Shown here piece after piece: positions 1 through 11,700 of a stretch of DNA of 64,000 bases. How positions within the stretch are numbered: position 1 is the stretch's first letter; each line of letters begins with the position of its first letter. The notes under the pieces are model-generated. The model searched no databases and was not told the DNA's origin. It saw only the letters and a program-made list of their open reading frames with translations. Source of the DNA: Muricea muricata (lineage: Eukaryota; Cnidaria; Anthozoa; Malacalcyonacea; Plexauridae); the NCBI GenBank assembly GCA_963855995.1, contig OY979727.1:12640946-12704945 (forward strand), written 5' to 3'. Both the position numbers and the translations under genes were made by a program.

Positions 1-252
1 GCGCTAAATTATCCCTACCCACACTGAGAATCAGCAGTTTGATGTTTAGACTAGCGAGAATCTACCACAACAAGCCTATTTTCCACGTAGGTTAAAATCT
101 GAAGCCTCGGCTGGTGAGAATCAACCACAAAAGACGTGGAGTCGAAGAGCGCGTTAGGAAATTGAAGATATAGCATATGAAGAGAAACAGTTTGGAACTG
201 ACAGAGCTATCGCCAAAACAAATTAACCGAATTTAAGACTTAGTTCACGTAT
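1..252 (-). other. Start of LMO4-like intron
   Basis: This stretch lies downstream of the LIM1 exon on the minus strand. It has no recognisable second LIM exon. A short phrase (GAGAATC followed by ACCACAA) occurs twice, near 56-72 and 115-130, suggesting a small local duplication. Confidence 0.5.
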
Positions 253-258
253 CCCTAC

Positions 259-455
259 CTCAAGTAATCATTTCTGCAAAGAAGCATTCCCCCTTTTGAA
301 AAGCACGATGTTCCAACTTCGCCCAGTCTTACACTGCAGCACGAACACTGAAGGCAATCCATATGCCAGTATTTGTCAACGGCGTGTAACAGAAAACGTT
401 CCATGATCGTTCTACCACAAGCGGCACAACTCCTTGCTTTGCTTTCACACGCCAT
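259..455 (-). CDS. LMO4: LMO4-like LIM-only protein, first LIM domain exon (partial gene)
   Basis: LIM-only proteins are small nuclear adaptors whose two tandem LIM zinc-finger domains bind LDB/CLIM-type partners. This exon starts at an ATG (453-455) and encodes about 65 residues holding one complete first LIM domain: CxxC (CAAC), a WH..C pair (YWHMDC), CSCC, and a closing C...CRNDY. The order and the GTSCF / LLCRNDYLR segments are typical of LMO4 rather than LMO1-3. The frame is cut after TTGAG by a GTAGGG donor at 258-253, the position where LMO4 splits LIM1 from LIM2 (after RNDYIR). The second LIM domain must lie to the left of the window. TTTCTAG just before the ATG could be an acceptor, so a non-coding 5' exon is possible. 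No other exon was recognised here. Confidence 0.85.
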
Positions 456-762
456 ATCTAGAAATGAATCAAAGAATATGTTTACCGCTACTGCATTTGA
501 TGCTCAATCGATATTACTCCACACCTCAGACTTTTACCTTCGTATAACGTTTGACAAACAAATAAAGGAATAAGCTGGCTAAGCGAACTTGTAATACAAT
601 GTTGGAAAAATATAACAAGACAACGAAAACAAGATATATGCTTTGAAGGCGGGGCAAAATGCTTCTGGATAACACAATTCTTGTTGACTGACGGCTGTTT
701 ACACGAACTTATGAAGTTTGATAATCTCACAAGTTCGTTTGACTTTGATAACCTCTGCCTAA

Positions 763-1083
763 ACTGGATAGCTCTATCAGTTCTAAACTGTTCTTCGTAG
801 AGATCCAGTAAGAATCATGTCTTATTGATCCAGTGTTACTACAGGAGGAAACCTAAACTAAACTAGCTTTATTTATACTGGATAGCTCTATTAGTTCTAA
901 ACTGTTCTTCTTAGAGGTCCAGTGAGGATCATCTCTTATTGATCCAGTGTTACTACGGGAGGAAACCTAAACTACACTAACTTTACTTATACTGGATAGC
1001 TCTATCCGTTCTAAACTCTTCTTCCTAAAGATCCAGTAAGGATAATCACTTATTTATCTAGTGTTACTACAGGAGGAACCTAC
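763..1083 (+). repeat. 114-bp satellite array 1 (about 2.8 units)
   Basis: Unit starts (ACTGGATAGC) fall at 763, 877 and 991, exactly 114 bp apart. Each unit runs through TCCAGTAAGGATCATC, TGATCCAGTGTTAC, AGGAGGAAACC and CTAAACTAAC to TTTATTTAT. This is the first of about fourteen blocks of one family in the window. Confidence 0.9.
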
Positions 1084-2959
1084 TCACTATAAGCTTTTAC
1101 ATCCATAGATGATTTGCTCACTAGCAAATCTTACACAAACGACGGTTTATGCGCAAAATTCAACGCACCTATAGCATAACAGTCCGTCCCTACACAGCCC
1201 GTCCCTACACAGCCCGCGTCAACGCCAGCGCACGACGTGCATTCCGTGTTCTGGGAAACCTCACAATAACTAATTTCGAGTCGACCACAGAGTTGACAAT
1301 AATCCATATTATCTAAACAGTTTGTGGCTTATCGAAAATTGAGGCGCGCAAATGAAAGTTATATTAAACATGGAACAACACAAAATTTGCGCTAGTTTTC
1401 CGCGCCGAAAACCTCCCTTCGTAAATCAAAATGACCATCTGTACGCTGGGATACAATCAGTGGACAGTGAAATTCGCTTTCAGAACGAATTCTAAATGAC
1501 AATGTATAATTAGAGGAACGACTTATGTAATGAACGAACATTCCTTAATTATTCCATGGGGCAACCCGATGCGCGCAACATAAACAAAGCAATAACTCGC
1601 GAAAAGACAACATATTACAGACAATTTAAAACGTTTTTTCCTGACAGTTTCAATAATGGATGCCTATCATTTACCAAGATGATAAATGACGCGACACTTC
1701 GGGTAAAATTTAAGCCGAGAAACTGCCATCCCCCGAGCACAATTGCACGATAAACATAAACGCGACCCCAATTTTAATAAAAGCAACATTAATGTGCCGG
1801 ACAACTGGCGTACAAAGTCAACATGACGACAAATATATTCATATTAAATAGCTTGCAGAAACTAATTAGAACTGTGGACAGATTTCCCAAACACTTTTCA
1901 CAGCCAAAAAGGAAATATGACGTCTGTTAGTAACATAAGCTTCAAAATTCTGATCGCCTTTCCAAGGCCGTTCTGGCTTGCTTTATATTCAAGTACTAAT
2001 TTCTCTCGCATATAGTTTAGGAATTAACTTAGTATACAGGCAGATTTCAATAGAACGCCTTCGTCTTTCGATGTATTTGGTACAATACAACTCAAACGCA
2101 TTTAAACACGTAGTAAATCTATACATAGCGCTATCAATATATCTAGACAGTATAGTTTATATTATGGATCAAATATAAACGATATACAGCGCGCACATGC
2201 ATCGCTGCAACAAACAAGACAAATATAAGGTACTGTATCTGTATATGGTTGTATAGGTTATAAAATGATAATATTTATAGCGCGCTGAACATTTGCTAGT
2301 TACATTACAACGATTTAAGCTGCATTGCTAATTCACACGTCGAATTCTACACCATGAGATTAAAACACTTAAAGAGTACATATATAAATATATATATAAA
2401 TATATTTAGTTACTTACTGCGTGCTGACTGCATTTCTTCTATACAAGATTGAACAATTTCCTCTTTAAATCTCACAGCTAATAGCGCTTCGTTTGGGCAG
2501 TGTGAAGCGAGCATAGACGAGCGCCTAGTATAATCTAACCAACAAGCACAGAACCGAGAGAGATCTGCCAACGTGAGTCCCAAGCCTGTTTGTTAAATAC
2601 AATCATTCTGATAACAAAGTTGACGGCATTGAACTACTCATCATAGCTCGAACCGAAATTAACTTTAATCAAGCGACATATCAAATTGAATTGGACAAGT
2701 AACTTAACGCTGATTGGCGGAGACTCTCGTCGGTCGCAATTAAGTTAGAAACGTTATCTGGATAACAAAACGCGTGATTGTAGCTATCCTATATCGTGCA
2801 CTCACTTTGGGATTTAATTATATCACACATCGGTGAGATATTCGAGGGTTTGCGCGCGTGGTGCGTGGTATGAAAATCGAGGATCGTGGAACGTTTCGAA
2901 ACACGCAGAATGTAACTTTCCACGTAGAAAATTGGTTTGTATCGCTTCCTACCTAACTC

Positions 2960-3190
2960 ACAACTTTGCTGAGCTATGTTCTGCCAGCCAAAAGCGCACA
3001 AGTTTGTTGGCATTTTGCAACAGACATGTTATCAACAAGCCGATATCAGGATGCGTTCGCATGGCTTGCGACAGCTTGTTGACGACAAGTCTTCTGCAAC
3101 TTGATTGCAAGAACTTGCTATTCACAGGTTTGCTGCAAGTTGTTTCAACAAGTTGTAAAAAGTCTGCAAACTGACAGGTTGTATAAAAGT
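2960..3190. repeat. Dispersed repeat rich in AACTTG / CAAGTT (copy 1)
   Basis: The stretch repeats short complementary words (ACTTG, CAAGTT, TTGTTTCAACAAGTTG) and shares phrases such as GCTTGTTGACGACAAG and CTGCAAGTTGTTTCAACAAG with 30170-30400 and 35590-35960. All three copies also carry an ATCAGGATGCG- or ATCCTG-like phrase. It looks like a dispersed foldback-prone non-autonomous element; the family is not identified. Confidence 0.6.
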
Positions 3191-3811
3191 CTCATTTTAA
3201 CACTTCTTTCAACTTTTGTAAATTTGGAAGACGATACAGTCAATCTATCACACGGGCCTCGAGCATTCCTCGATCCTCGACTTCCACCTACGATTTTGTC
3301 GAAGTTGTCATTCTCGCGACAAATTGTCTTCTCCTGACAAATTGTTGATCTTTAAAAGTATTGTAAATGGATAAGCTTAGTTCGTTCTATAAAAACAAGA
3401 TCAATACATAATTGCATGTGAGTGAATTTCAAGAGAAGAATGTTATCAAATAATGAGTTTTTACAATCGCATTTTCGATATGTAAATAAAATCTGGTTCC
3501 TGATGGAAGAGCTACTCAAAAGCGAAAGTCATTTTTCAAATAAATGGATCTTTAATTGCGTCCGCAACACCCACAAAAGGCCACACAAAATCACACTGTT
3601 CTCCTGATGAATGCAAATGAATCCATCAAATCTAACGCATTTAGTGCTATTAAAATCTTTAAAGCATTATTTTGAAAGAAAAATGTGCTTCTAAAGATGT
3701 GCTTTTTCGCTCTATAGATTAAAGTTAGCCTGGCTTATTTAGCGTTAAAAGAAAAGTTAAACGAAATAACTTCTACCACGACTACATGAATTGCCCTATC
3801 ATTGATTTCAG

Positions 3812-3930
3812 TACAGTTCTCAGAGGTCCAGAAATGATTATATTTTCTGAGCTTTGCGTAATGAATATCATCGATTAGTATTGATCCAGTGTTACAAAAG
3901 TAAGACTGATTTTATTTATACTGGATAGCA
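3812..3930 (+). repeat. Degenerate 114-bp satellite unit
   Basis: Recognisable pieces in order: AGAGGTCCAG, ATTGATCCAGTGTTAC, then TTTATTTATACTGGATAGC. The AGGAGGAAACC block is eroded, so this is an old single copy. Confidence 0.65.
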
Positions 3931-5689
3931 GTCAAGCTTATGAGAGCAATATGCCCAAATTGTTGCATAAGAGCAGAAGACTGCATCCACGTAATTATGA
4001 ACGTTTGTTTCAAAGCACTTACGCGTCGACGAGAGTTGGATACAATATTGATTGTCGAGTAGGCTAAATGAACATCACTCCTTTGAGCCAAAGCCGATAC
4101 GTTCGAAGTCTTTCGCAAAACCGAATTACCACTAATTTTCCATTGTTTGTCTAGTCCTCCGCGAAGCACTTAAGATATTCTCATTATACAAAAATGAATA
4201 AATGTAACATGTATCTATAACCATGCTGAGCCTTAAAAGCTTTTTTCAAATGATTAAACTAAAGAAACAGTGCGCTTAGTTCGGGTCCAACTATTGCCAG
4301 GAGCTCTTTGTCTTCTCGTTTAAAAGCGGCTACGGTAAAAAACGTGTAATTTTCTTCTCGAAAATACAAGAGATTTCCATTCAAATGAAGTTTGTTTTTT
4401 GCGAACAATTCTCCGTAATTGCAATCCTGGCATTAAAATACAATATGTGTAGGCGCAAGCAAGATATCTTAATGCATAGGTGGGACAGAGGATTTCCGGA
4501 CTCAGAATTACGGAGTCTTGTACAGAGCTTGACTCATTTGATACGAAAGGAAGATAAAATAATCCACACTATTTCATATCCACGAAATCGTAGCACGATA
4601 ATTACGATGCAACGAAAGCTCTCCTTAACACAGCATAAACTTCAACATTCATCAGTTGGACCAGTTGTTCAAAGCTGGGTCAGCGATAATCCTAGGTTAA
4701 GGTTTAACCCACTGTTATAATAACCGACCGTTTCTTTCAAAACTTCAGAAACCGAAACTACTATCCATCCAGACAAGACTTGTGTACAAATATTACCAAG
4801 CATACAAACGGGGTGCTGTGAAACACCTCCAACTTTGCGCATACCAGGGCTAAGGTGAGCGATCGACTTTTGAATAGCCGACGCCGAAATCTACCTGAGC
4901 ATAAATCCAACCATGATCAAGTAATTTTTGATTCGCCTCAAATGTGTACATATCGCTTGGCGAACCTTGACCAATGATACTAAAATCATAGTGCAAGCCT
5001 AAGTACCAGCAATGGTACATCGTTACGCAGGCGTGGCAATTGTACATCTTTACGCACGCGTGGACTCCTGGATTCATTCAGGACTATTTCGCACGAAAAA
5101 TTAAACCATAGCTTGCTGCGTGAAGTATAAAGTGTATTTTAAGACTGTATGCCATCATCCATTCTTCAGCCTTTTCTAAATGCTGTCCCACAATCCAGGC
5201 TTTACTCTCTCGCCAGAAGCGAAAGCTTCAGTTCATTATCGCACGCGTTAATCGAAAGTAAACCTAAAGCAATTAGGCCAAATGTTCTCCAAATGGCGCT
5301 ATCTCCCATCTGCTCAAAACATAATTAAGTGCTGAGTTCTCCGGCCAATCGCAGAGCTGCGCGCTGTCGCTGGGGTGAAATTAAAGCGATTATTTGCGCC
5401 TTGTTCATAAAGCTTTCGTCAGCATACGAAAACAAGACCTGTTTTCAAAATGTTTGCGAGTTATCGCAAGATAATGCTCTCGCTGGGGATCTGTGTAACG
5501 TAAACGTTGTGGTAGTACCTTCTTCAATCAGTTCTACACTTTTATATGCCTTCCATAAGCTCACAATAACACACTCTTTGTTAGCCTTCGTCACAAAAAT
5601 TACCCAGCTGAACAAACTTTAATAAACGACTTCAAGGGGCAGAATACGTAATTTCAACTAAAATGTCTCGCGCAAGAAAAGTACAATTA

Positions 5690-6060
5690 AAAAACATGTA
5701 CTATTTCTGCATGACCTAACCATGCTTAACTCAGCAGTGAGTTCTGCACAACATCAGATCACTTCAAGATAGCTCACATTTAATAACATGTACTACCTCT
5801 GCATGATCTAACCATGCTTAACTCAGCAGTGAGTTCTGTTCAACATCAGATCACTTTAAGATAGCTCACATTCAAGAACATGTACTACCTCTGCATGATC
5901 TAACCATGCTTAACTCAGCAGTGAGTTATGTACAACATCAGATCACTTTAAGATAGCTCACATTAAAGAACATGTACTACCTCTGCATGATCTAACCATG
6001 CTTAACTCAGCAGTGAGTCCTGCACATCAGATCACTTTAAGGTAGCTCACAGAAAAGAAC
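5690..6060 (+). repeat. 92-bp tandem repeat, about 4 copies
   Basis: The word CATGTA recurs at 5695, 5787, 5879 and 5971, a constant spacing of 92 bp. Units share CTGCATGATCTAACCATG, a hairpin AACTCA-GCAG-TGAGTT and AAGATAGCTCAC. It is unrelated in sequence to the 114-bp family and occurs only here in the window. Confidence 0.9.
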
Positions 6061-6649
6061 TCAAAGGTACCTCTGTACCATCAAAGATTTAATTAACTTA
6101 TCTGATCAACTCAACCTACGGTAAATACTAGAACATGTGCTACCCAACCGACACTAAACCACGCACACAGGAACACACAAAAGCCACTTTAAAGAGATGC
6201 TGAAAGCTATATTCTTCTCTAAGAGGTTATTACTCAAAAGCCAGACGGTCAATCTTGGCGTTAATGGGGTGCGCGTAAAATCATTTAGGATTGGTCTCAT
6301 CGGAGACATTTAACTGACGCGTTTTGCCAAAATAAACCTTGTCTCCCCTGATAACGTGTTATCTTTAGGACCAGCGTGTGAAATGTGTGACAGCGGGGTG
6401 GAAGCATCGTGTTGACACCATCTGGTGCGGGTAGATAGGCCCACTGTCGACGTGTTGCATTCGAAGATATAGCGAGGATGCAGGATTGTAATTAACACTG
6501 TAATTAAAGCCATCCAAAAGTTATCACTTGTCAGGAAACGTGTTCGGAATATAAAAAATATGTTGCTTCTTTTTAGTCGCAATGTTACGTGCTTAACGTT
6601 TTACGGCATGCGTCTGCTCAAGCACAATAGGATTTTTTTTACCTCTGGA

Positions 6650-6889
6650 AAATTCTATCAGCTCTAAGTTATTTTTTCTTGACATCCAATAAAGATAGTC
6701 TCGTATTGATCCAGTGTTGCTACAGGAGGAAACCTAAACTAAACTAACAATATTCATACTGGATAGCTCCATCAGTTCTTAACTGTTCTTCCTAAAGGTC
6801 CAGTAAGGATCATCTCGTATTGATTCAGTGTTACTGCAGGAGGAAACCTAAACTAAACAAACTTTATTTATACTGGATAGCTCTATCAA
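6650..6889 (+). repeat. 114-bp satellite array 3 (about 2 units, plus orientation)
   Basis: Units contain ATTGATCCAGTGTTGC, AGGAGGAAACC and ACTGGATAGCTC. The array breaks off at about 6889 after ACTGGATAGCTCTATCA and is followed about 120 bp later by units in the opposite orientation. Confidence 0.88.
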
Positions 6890-7011
6890 GGGTAAATGCT
6901 ATAGGATGTTTTGATATTCATAAGCATTTTTGTGAATTTGTATTTCCTTCCATTTTGTTGAGTGCCTTTAATTTGACACGATCAAATAACACAGGTTTTT
7001 CAAGGAATCTA

Positions 7012-7440
7012 ATATAAATAAAGTTAGTGTACTTTAGGTTTCCTCCTGTAATAACACTGGATCAATAAAAAGATGATCCTTACTGAACCTCTAGGAAGAA
7101 AAGTTTAGAACTGATAGAGCTATCCAGCATAAATAAAGTTAGTTTGGCTTAGGTTTCCTCCTGTAGTAACACTGGATCTATAAGAGATGATCCTCACTGG
7201 ACCTCTAGGAAAAACAGTTCAGAACTGATAGAGCTATCCAGTATAAATAAAGTTAGTTTAGTTTAGGTTTCCTCCTGTAGTAACACTGAATCAATAAGAG
7301 ATGATCTTACTGGATAACCAGGAAGAACAGTTCAACAGTTCTATCCAGTTCATAAGCTTTCCTCTAGATGTAAGAACTAAGAAAGAACAGTTTAAAAAAC
7401 TGTAAGACCAATGCAGTGTAAATAAAGTTAGTTTACTTTA
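7012..7440 (-). repeat. 114-bp satellite array 4 (about 3 units, minus orientation)
   Basis: The complement of the unit is read here: AATAAAGTTAG, GGTTTCCTCCTG, AACACTGGATCAATAA, GATGATCC, ACTGGA, AACAGTT, GATAGAGCTATCCAG. The last part (7330-7440) is degraded. Together with array 3 it makes a large inverted repeat around 6890-7011. Confidence 0.88.
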
Positions 7441-8734
7441 CTAAAACAATCTCGCTCAACTGACATAAAAATTCACAAATCACTCTGGGTACACCACAGC
7501 TATATAGATTAATGGATTACATACGCCATTAGTTAAAGAGAATTAATCCTGATCTTTGGTAAAGCAAATATTATTCGTCCTTGGGTCAACATTTCTGACA
7601 GATTTTAAAGTATCGTTTTTTAAACTCAACTCAGCACATCAGATATGTTACTGTCAGACAAATTAAGTATAATGTTTCAGAGGTAGCTGTTTAGAATAAC
7701 CTAAATATTTCGGGTAAACCAACTACTTTGGTTGAATGTTGGATAGTGACTCGATCACTTCAACAAGAAACTTAGCGTCATTTTCAAAGGCACAAAAAGT
7801 CACCGCTGATCATAGCTTACAAAAGATTGCAGGCGCATCTTAGCCATCTATCAAATATTATTTTTGCCTAACGCAATCTCCATACGCAAGATTTAACCGC
7901 TATGGTAAAAGTGATTTACGTTAGCAAGTGTTTCATTGTGTATGTTTTTTTTCTCTGAAGTATACCGACGTGCGAGTAACAATAAGATCTTTCGAGAAAT
8001 GTTTTTTAACCGACTCAAATATCAAATAGAATTCTAGCTATCGAATAAAACTGAGAAAATATTTTACCTTACGAAAGATCTGTAGCATACAAGTCATTGG
8101 CGTCAGGCATCGCCGCACATATCGCAAGCAATTACGATTCGATAATTTGATACAGAAGTTCAGAAATTTCGTATACAAAGATAAGCGAAATTATCGAATG
8201 AAGTTAATATATTCACAGTACGTTAACCCAACAGGTGAATATATAATTTCCTACCTTAACAAACTGATTACAAGTTCCAAAACTTTCAAAGCGAACAATA
8301 TTGAAGGGCAACAGTCGACGTGCAGCTTATTATAAGAACACCAATTTCAAATGGAATTCGTTCCTAAAGTGCACTTGGCATAATCCAGCACTTAACATGC
8401 TATCCATTAAAAGTTATAATTAAAAAACAATTTTGTTTTAATAATGTCATGGCTGACAAAAACCTGGCGCCAAAACATCTGCCTCGAGATTTGCAGGGAA
8501 TGATCTGGACTCCGAAATTGAATTCTGAATTGGCCCTTTTACGAGACACAGGCCACTTAATTAAAAAAAAATCGAAAAATCTAGATATATTTAAATGCCT
8601 TTATGATGCAATTCCATAACCCCTAAAAGCGTACGTAGTTGTCAACTGAATGATGCGGTGATATAGTGTTCATTCCAGCAATAAATTACCTTAGTTCGTG
8701 ATCGTTTTTTTATAACAACCTACAATCACAACAA
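7441..8734. other. Gene-free interval
   Basis: AT-rich DNA without a recognisable gene, satellite or terminal-repeat element. Short open frames here have no recognisable domain. Confidence 0.5.
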
Positions 8735-8942
8735 GAGGTGATCCTTACTGGGCCTCTAGGAAAAACAGTTTAGAACGTATAATTAAGCTATCCAGTATTA
8801 ATAAAGTTAGATTAGTTTAGGTTTCCTCCTGTAGTAACACTTGATCAATAAGAGATGATCTTTACTGGACCTCTAGGAAGAACAGTTTAAAATTGATAAA
8901 GCTATCCAGTATAAATAAATTTAGTTTAGTTTAGTTTTCCTC
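8735..8942 (-). repeat. 114-bp satellite array 5 (about 1.9 units, minus orientation)
   Basis: Reverse-complement units with GATGATCTTTACTGGACC, AACAGTTTAAAATTGATA and GCTATCCAGTATAAATAAA. It ends at TTTTCCTC, where plus-orientation units begin at once. Confidence 0.87.
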
Positions 8943-9414
8943 GAGTGTTAGCACAGAAGGAAACTTAAGGCTAAACTAACTCCAATCATGCTGATTACTG
9001 GATAGCTCTATCAGTTCCAAACTGTTCTTCCTATAGAGATCCAGCAGGGATAATCTCTTTATGAGCTAGTGTTACCACAGAGGAAACCTACACTTTACTA
9101 ATTTTATTTATACTGCATCTGTATCAGTTCTAAACTGTTCTTCCTAGAGTTCCAGTAAGAATCATCTCTTATTGATCCAGTGTTACTATAAGAGGAAACC
9201 TGAACTAAACTAACTTTATTTATACTGAATAGCTCTATCAGTTCTAAACTGTTCTTCCTAGAGGTCCAGTAAGGATCATCTCTTATTGATCCAGCGTTAC
9301 TACAGAAGGAAACCTAAACTAAACTAACTTTATTTATGCTGGATAGCTCTATCAGTTCTAAACTGTTCTTCCTAGAGTTCCAGTAAGAATCATCTCTTAC
9401 TGATCCAGTGTTAC
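8943..9414 (+). repeat. 114-bp satellite array 6 (about 4 units, plus orientation)
   Basis: Begins with a partial unit (GTGTTAGCACAGAAGGAAAC) and continues with ACTGGATAGCTC-type unit starts from 8997. It is joined directly to minus-orientation units on both sides (8942 and 9415), so the orientation switches twice within 800 bp. Confidence 0.88.
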
Positions 9415-9494
9415 TGCGATAAAGCATTATCCTTACCGGACCTTCGGGAAGAGCAGTTTAAAACAAATACAGTCATCCAGTATAAATAAGTTAG
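9415..9494 (-). repeat. 114-bp satellite fragment (minus orientation)
   Basis: A partial diverged unit: TTATCCTTACCGGACC, then AGAGCAGTTTAAAAC, then ATCCAGTATAAATAAG. Confidence 0.75.
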
Positions 9495-9967
9495 TTCATT
9501 AAAAACAATCGACGCAAATTACTTAGATATTTAGCCAAAAAATGAATCCAGGATTCCTCGATGAGTCCAGGGCTTCGCAGTCCGTTTTAACACTACATGA
9601 AGTCGGTTACGATTTGTTCCTAATGGACACTAAAAGCTATTTTATCGCAGTACGTCTGCAGCACATTAGATTGAAGACGGCGAGCAAAACATGTAATGTT
9701 ATTGCGTTGAAATACTAATTGATTTAGACAATGCTTACTAAACTGTTTGATTCCCTCACCGCGTCTTACACGAAGTTTTTATAATTCAGTTTGGTGATAT
9801 ATTGAACTTTTTAAGCTTAGATGGTCGTATACTAAGGGAAGGTTGTAAAACAGGTACTGTTTCATACCCGCAGGTGCTTTAATGAAAATATGCTTAAGGT
9901 GTCTCTGTGTAGTTTCCCACTGCATCAAAGACTTCCTATTTTTTATGACGTATCGTTAGACTGGTAA

Positions 9968-10018
9968 AAATTTTTATATATACACACACACACATATACC
10001 TATATATATATATACACA
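9968..10018. repeat. TA/CA dinucleotide microsatellite
   Basis: Alternating TATATA and CACACA runs, ending in a TATATATATATA tract. Confidence 0.85.
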
Positions 10019-10075
10019 AAAGTTCTTTCTTTGATAATTGTATAAGTTCAAGTATAAGTGTATATTGGATATAGT

Positions 10076-10535
10076 CTATTTATAAACTGTTCTTCCTAGA
10101 GGTCCAGTAAAGATCATCTCTTATCGATCCGTGTTATTACAGGAGGAAACCTAAACCAAACTAACCTTATTTATACTGGATAGCTCTATCAGTTCTAAAC
10201 TGTTCTTTCTAGAGGTCAAGTAAGGACCATCTCTTATTGATCCAGTGTCACTACAGGAGGAAATCTAAACTAAACTAACTTTATTCATACTGGATAGCTC
10301 TATCACTTCTAAACTGTTCTTCCTACAGGCTCAGTAAGGATCATCTCTTATTGATTCAGTGTTACTACAGGAGGAAACCTAAACTTAACTAACTTTATTT
10401 ATACTGGATAGCTCTATCAGTTCTAAACTGTTCTTCCTAGAGGTCCAGTATGGATCATCTCTTATTGATTCAGTGTTACTACAGGAGGAAACCTAAACTA
10501 AACTAACTTTATTTACACTGGATAGCTCTATCAAT
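10076..10535 (+). repeat. 114-bp satellite array 8 (about 4 units, the cleanest)
   Basis: Unit starts ACTGGATAGC (last one ACTGGATAG) fall at 10175, 10289, 10403 and 10517, three spacings of exactly 114 bp. This array gives the clearest consensus. Within a unit ACTGGA (1-6) can pair with TCCAGT (42-47), GATAG with CTATC, CAGTT with AACTG, and GGATCA (49-54) with TGATCC (64-69). Confidence 0.92.
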
Positions 10536-11019
10536 TCGAAATTTTGTGAATATCTTATCGCACTAAATACACGCACTACGTCTACGGACAGCGCTCATTT
10601 CAAATTTTATTTTTAAAATGGTTGACACAGCGGGTTATTAATAAAAACAGTGTTAATCAATCCCCCTAGCTGGAGATGACAAACAAATAATATCGCAAAA
10701 ACCAATTATCTTTCAAACAAATACATTGTTCCAGGGAAATTGGATTTGGGCGACGATTCATTATAGTCAAGGCAGTTTTGACATATCGTGAAAGATTACT
10801 TCAATGTTATTCATGTTGTTTTGATTGGAATATAAACTATGCGAGGGTGTTTGTTTTTGTTTCATAAACCATTCTCCAGCACGTCCAATGTTGTTAGGGA
10901 CACAGGGCGCAGAATAATTTGTACAAAAAGCCTAAAATTTATGATTCTTTGATTTCGGTGTAGATTCTCTACCAAACTGCATTTCAAATGTATTAGTCAT
11001 TCTTGGTAGCTTTGTCTTT

Positions 11020-11700
<681 letters not shown>

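Larger units (their letters stand above)
456..5680. other. Gene-free region between LMO4-like exon and 92-bp repeat
   Basis: No open frame here resembles a known protein; the longest are about 110 codons, have no recognisable domain and overlap one another on both strands. It contains satellite array 1, one degenerate satellite unit near 3812-3930, an AACTTG-rich repeat at 2960-3190 and an AT-rich patch at 2375-2405. Distal regulatory DNA for the LMO4-like gene could lie here, but no specific site can be named. Confidence 0.5.

Noticed and set aside
10175..10535. Hammerhead ribozyme inside the 114-bp satellite
   Set aside because: Short tandem repeats with GAAAC and CTGAT words suggested it, but the core CTGANGA is absent on both strands (the nearest is CTGATAGAG), so the catalytic core cannot form.
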